A DNA stretch of 5,332 nt from Pseudomonadota bacterium. GTDB lineage: Bacteria > Pseudomonadota > Alphaproteobacteria > Rhizobiales > Methylopilaceae. This document shows, piece after piece, positions 3,326 to 5,332 of this stretch (position 1 is the stretch's first letter; each line of letters starts with the position of its first letter). Position numbers and translations under genes: made by a program. The stretch is taken from the NCBI GenBank assembly GCA_023388965.1, contig JAEWFF010000030.1, positions 1 through 5,332 of the forward strand, in the 5' to 3' direction. The notes under the pieces are model-generated. The model did not search any database and was not told the DNA's origin. It saw only the letters and a list, made by a program, of their open reading frames with translations.

Positions 3326-5017
3326 ATGAAGCAGGTGGAAAAAGTCACGGGTTTGATGCGGCGGGGCAGCACATACAGCCTTCGCCGTCGCGTGCCGACT
3401 GATTTGGTCGAAGCGCTGGGCAGGCGCGAAATATGGGTTGCCCTTGGAACGTCCGACTATCGAGAAGCGGCAAAGGAAGCCCGTCGCGCATCTGTTCGGC
3501 TCGATATGGAATGGGATGCTGCCCGCGCCGCTCTCAAAAACGGCGAGCCTGTCCCCTCAAAGAATACGGTCGCCGAAGCCGACATTCGCCGCGCCGTGCT
3601 GGGTGACTTCTGGCGAGCCGAACAAGGCGCAACCGTCGCCCACGACGATGATGTGCGAGAGAATGCCGAGCATGACATTGACGGCTATCAGCGCCGTGAC
3701 CCTTCGGCGGAAGCCGCCCTTGTCTCGCAAGCCCGGTCGCTGATCGACAAGCACAAGCTCAACATTCCCCTGCCGGACGCAACGCGCGTTGGTCAGCGTG
3801 CCGAGCCCTTCACGGCTTCGCCGGAACTCGTGAAGCTTCTGGAATTGCTGCGCCGCGCGGACATAGAGCATTTGAAGCGCATGCTAGACCGGATGGACGG
3901 GCAGCACGGCGACGTTGCGCATGATCCGCTTTTCGCCGGGGTGAATTCCGTGTCGCCGCGCCCTGCCCTGTCCGAAGGCATTACGCTGGGCGAAGCAATC
4001 AAGCGCATGGAAACGGACCCTACACGGGCGCATCTTGGCGACACGGCCGACGCCAAATATGTGATGACCTTCCGCGCCATGAAGGAAGTCATCGGCCCTG
4101 ATAGGGCGCTGGCGTCGATCACGCGAGCCGATTGCGCCGACGTGCAAGAGTTGCTGGCGGGCATCCCGGCGAACGTCTCAAAGCTGAAAGCCTACGCGAA
4201 GTGCGAGACCTTGCGGGAAATCGCGGCGCTGGCGGCAACGCGCACTGACAGGAAGATGGCGGTCGGCACGGTGCGGGTCTACACGCATACGCTGTCCAGC
4301 TTCTTCAATTGGGCCATCAACAAGGGGCTGATAACCGTCAATCCCGCCGTGCGCCTCGCGCCGGCCAAGGGCGCGGCCGAAGTGTCGAAGCAACCCTTCA
4401 CCGTCGAGGAAATGAACAAGCTTGTCGCCGGGCTGGGCCAATGGTCGAAGGGCGGCGCGCTCTCCGGCCGGTGGTGGGTGCCGCTGATCGCGATCTATTC
4501 CGGCATGCGTCTTGGCGAGATAGTCAGCCTTACGGTTGATGACGTTGGCATGCGCGACGGCGTTGAATGCTTCCTGCTGCGAAAGACCGCCGACAAGAGC
4601 TTGAAGACGCCGGGCAGCGAACGAGTGCTGCCGGTGCATCCCGAATTGATCCGGCTGGGCTTATTGCAACGGGTTGCAAAATTGCGAGAGGGCGGCGAGA
4701 CACGGCTGTTTCCTGATTTGCAGGGCGAAGGCCAAGCCGAGTTATCGGACCTGTTTCAGAAGCGGTTCGCCTACTGGCAAAAGAAAGTGCTGGGCATCGA
4801 CCGGCCGGGCGTCTCGTTCCATTCCTTCCGCCATGGCTTCCGGGACGCGCTACGCGAGGCGGGCGTGCCTATTGACGCAACCCGCGCGCTGGGCGGCTGG
4901 GCAAGATCGGGCGGTGTCGAAGAACGCTACGGACAGGGCACGAGACCATCGACGTTGGGCCGATGGATGGCGACGGTCAAATATGACGGCTTGGTCCTGC
5001 CGGACGCGCAACTCTAA
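3326..5017 (+). CDS. Tyrosine recombinase / phage-type integrase (DUF6538 N-terminus)
   Basis: A 563-residue site-specific recombinase that would integrate and excise its mobile element. The N-terminus (GLMRRGSTYSLRRRVPTDL) is the DUF6538 type common in alphaproteobacterial integrases. A long linker with helical Arg/Glu-rich stretches follows to about 215, then a SAM-like core-binding domain (about 219-345) and a catalytic domain (about 350-545). Catalytic residues visible are Arg395 (SGMRLGEI), a beta-hairpin Lys in SLKTPGSERVLPVHP, His499 and Arg502 (HSFRHGF), Trp525 (LGGW) in the His/Trp position, and nucleophile Tyr535 (EERYGQG). All are present, so the enzyme looks intact. It is longer than the roughly 400-residue classical integrases but usual for this subgroup. 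The ATG has AGCAGG directly before it with almost no spacing; GTG at 3335 or ATG at 3356 are possible alternative starts. It lies 92 bp after tRNA-Ile2 in the same direction, marking a tRNA-integrated island. Confidence 0.95.
   Translation: MKQVEKVTGLMRRGSTYSLRRRVPTDLVEALGRREIWVALGTSDYREAAKEARRASVRLDMEWDAARAALKNGEPVPSKNTVAEADIRRAVLGDFWRAEQGATVAHDDDVRENAEHDIDGYQRRDPSAEAALVSQARSLIDKHKLNIPLPDATRVGQRAEPFTASPELVKLLELLRRADIEHLKRMLDRMDGQHGDVAHDPLFAGVNSVSPRPALSEGITLGEAIKRMETDPTRAHLGDTADAKYVMTFRAMKEVIGPDRALASITRADCADVQELLAGIPANVSKLKAYAKCETLREIAALAATRTDRKMAVGTVRVYTHTLSSFFNWAINKGLITVNPAVRLAPAKGAAEVSKQPFTVEEMNKLVAGLGQWSKGGALSGRWWVPLIAIYSGMRLGEIVSLTVDDVGMRDGVECFLLRKTADKSLKTPGSERVLPVHPELIRLGLLQRVAKLREGGETRLFPDLQGEGQAELSDLFQKRFAYWQKKVLGIDRPGVSFHSFRHGFRDALREAGVPIDATRALGGWARSGGVEERYGQGTRPSTLGRWMATVKYDGLVLPDAQL
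4665..4678. repeat. TGCAACGGGTTGCA, copy 1 (inside integrase gene)
   Basis: TGCAAC-GG-GTTGCA is a dyad with 6-bp arms. The identical 14-mer recurs at 5147-5160, 482 bp downstream, outside the gene. An exact 14-base repeat of a palindromic word in so short a window is unlikely but not impossible by chance. Confidence 0.5.
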
Positions 5018-5045
5018 TTGTCAAAGACCTGTTCTAGGGTCGCGC

Positions 5046-5188
5046 TCACGTCGAAGACGCCGGTTGCCGGATGTCCCCTTCGTCTTCTGCGATGATGTCC
5101 GCGCAGCGGTTGTTTAGTTCATGCTTAAATAGCTCTGCCAATTCGCTGCAACGGGTTGCACTAGGCCGGCCTTGCCCAGCCGTTGGCC
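5046..5188 (-). pseudogene. Probable 3' remnant of an unidentified gene, cut by the IS element
   Basis: On the minus strand an open frame enters from the IS end and stops at a TGA (5048-5046). Its last part reads ELAELFKHELNNRCADIIAE then DEGDIRQPASST, which has the charged, helical look of real protein, unlike the Arg/Pro/Gly-rich shadow frames elsewhere. No ATG with a ribosome site precedes it; a TTG near 5140 could start a peptide of about 31 residues. The simplest reading is the tail of a gene interrupted by the IS insertion at about 5189, convergent with the integrase. I do not recognise the parent family. Confidence 0.3.
5147..5160. repeat. TGCAACGGGTTGCA, copy 2 (between integrase and IS)
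   Basis: Identical to the 14-mer at 4665-4678; dyad with arms TGCAAC/GTTGCA around GG. Flanking bases differ from copy 1, so it is not part of a longer duplication of the integrase gene. Confidence 0.5.
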
Positions 5189-5332
5189 TGACCCCATAGG
5201 GTGGCCCGGTTTCAATCTTAGTGCATGATGGGCATCTGGGCCATCGCCTGGGCAGATGGGGGTGCCGATCCGGGTGATTGTCCGGGCCAGACGATTGCCT
5301 CCGGTGCCGGCGGCTTGTAGCCGAGCGATGAG
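5189..5332 (-). mobile_element. IS3-family insertion sequence, right end only
   Basis: The end of an IS3-family transposase reading frame is followed, 28 nt after its stop, by a sequence whose outward terminus is TGACCCCATAGGGTGGCCCG on the plus strand (from 5189). IS3-family inverted repeats typically begin with TG and lie a few tens of nt past the transposase stop. The other end is outside the window, so the terminus at 5189 is inferred and could be off by a few bases. Confidence 0.6.
5218..5332 (-). CDS. IS3-family transposase, C-terminal fragment (truncated by window edge)
   Basis: The last 37 residues are visible: SSLGYKPPAPE, then AIVWPGQSPGSAPPSAQAMAQMPIMH and a TAA stop. (H)SSLGYKPPAPE is the well-known C-terminal signature of the rve (DDE) integrase-core transposases of IS3-type elements (OrfB). 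The variable Pro/Ala-rich tail after it is also usual. Whether the rest is intact cannot be seen. The gene is convergent with the island integrase. Confidence 0.85.
   Translation of the reverse strand, partial: SSLGYKPPAPEAIVWPGQSPGSAPPSAQAMAQMPIMH

Noticed and set aside
5018..5332. A second copy of the tRNA 3' end (attR) near the right edge
   Set aside because: I scanned for GGTTCGAGTCCC and CCGGGCCCACCA-like words after the integrase and found none; the far end must be outside the window.

Overview
The window looks like chromosome from an alphaproteobacterium, most likely a member of the Hyphomicrobiales (rhizobial order). The pointers are high GC throughout, a DUF982-type small protein (a family concentrated in rhizobia and relatives), an EcfG-type general-stress promoter motif (GGAAC-N16-CGTT) ahead of a dodecin gene, and a DUF6538-type tyrosine integrase. 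No genus can be named from the sequence alone.

Left part (1-913, minus strand). A Tat-signal-bearing, very Gly/Ser/Arg-rich small secreted protein (913-521) is followed on the same strand by the start of an HprK-like P-loop kinase gene that runs off the left edge (407-<1). A perfect 11-bp-stem hairpin lies between them. This pair is the least explained part of the window: a possible exported peptide or structural protein with a kinase-fold partner.

Middle part (914-3157). Diverging from the Gly-rich gene is a dodecin gene (flavin-binding) with an apparently intact EcfG promoter whose -10 element lies inside a perfect 16-bp palindrome. It is followed by a strong hairpin, then a DUF982 gene on the plus strand. 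Convergent with that is a small unrecognised lipoprotein gene on the minus strand (start ambiguous), and upstream of it on the same strand a periplasmic SIMPL-domain (DUF541) protein with a textbook Rho-independent terminator.

Right part (3158-5332). An intact tRNA-Ile2 (CAT anticodon, read as AUA after lysidine modification) is followed 92 bp later, on the same strand, by a 563-aa tyrosine recombinase gene. This is the classic left end of an integrative element using the tRNA 3' end as attachment site. The rest of the element lies beyond the window. Behind the integrase is a short minus-strand open frame that looks like a gene remnant, abutting the right end of an IS3-family insertion sequence whose transposase C-terminus (SSLGYKPPAPE motif) is cut by the window edge.

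Functionally the window is a junction: core stress and envelope genes on the left up to the tRNA, mobile DNA on the right, plus the unusual kinase/Gly-rich pair at the extreme left.
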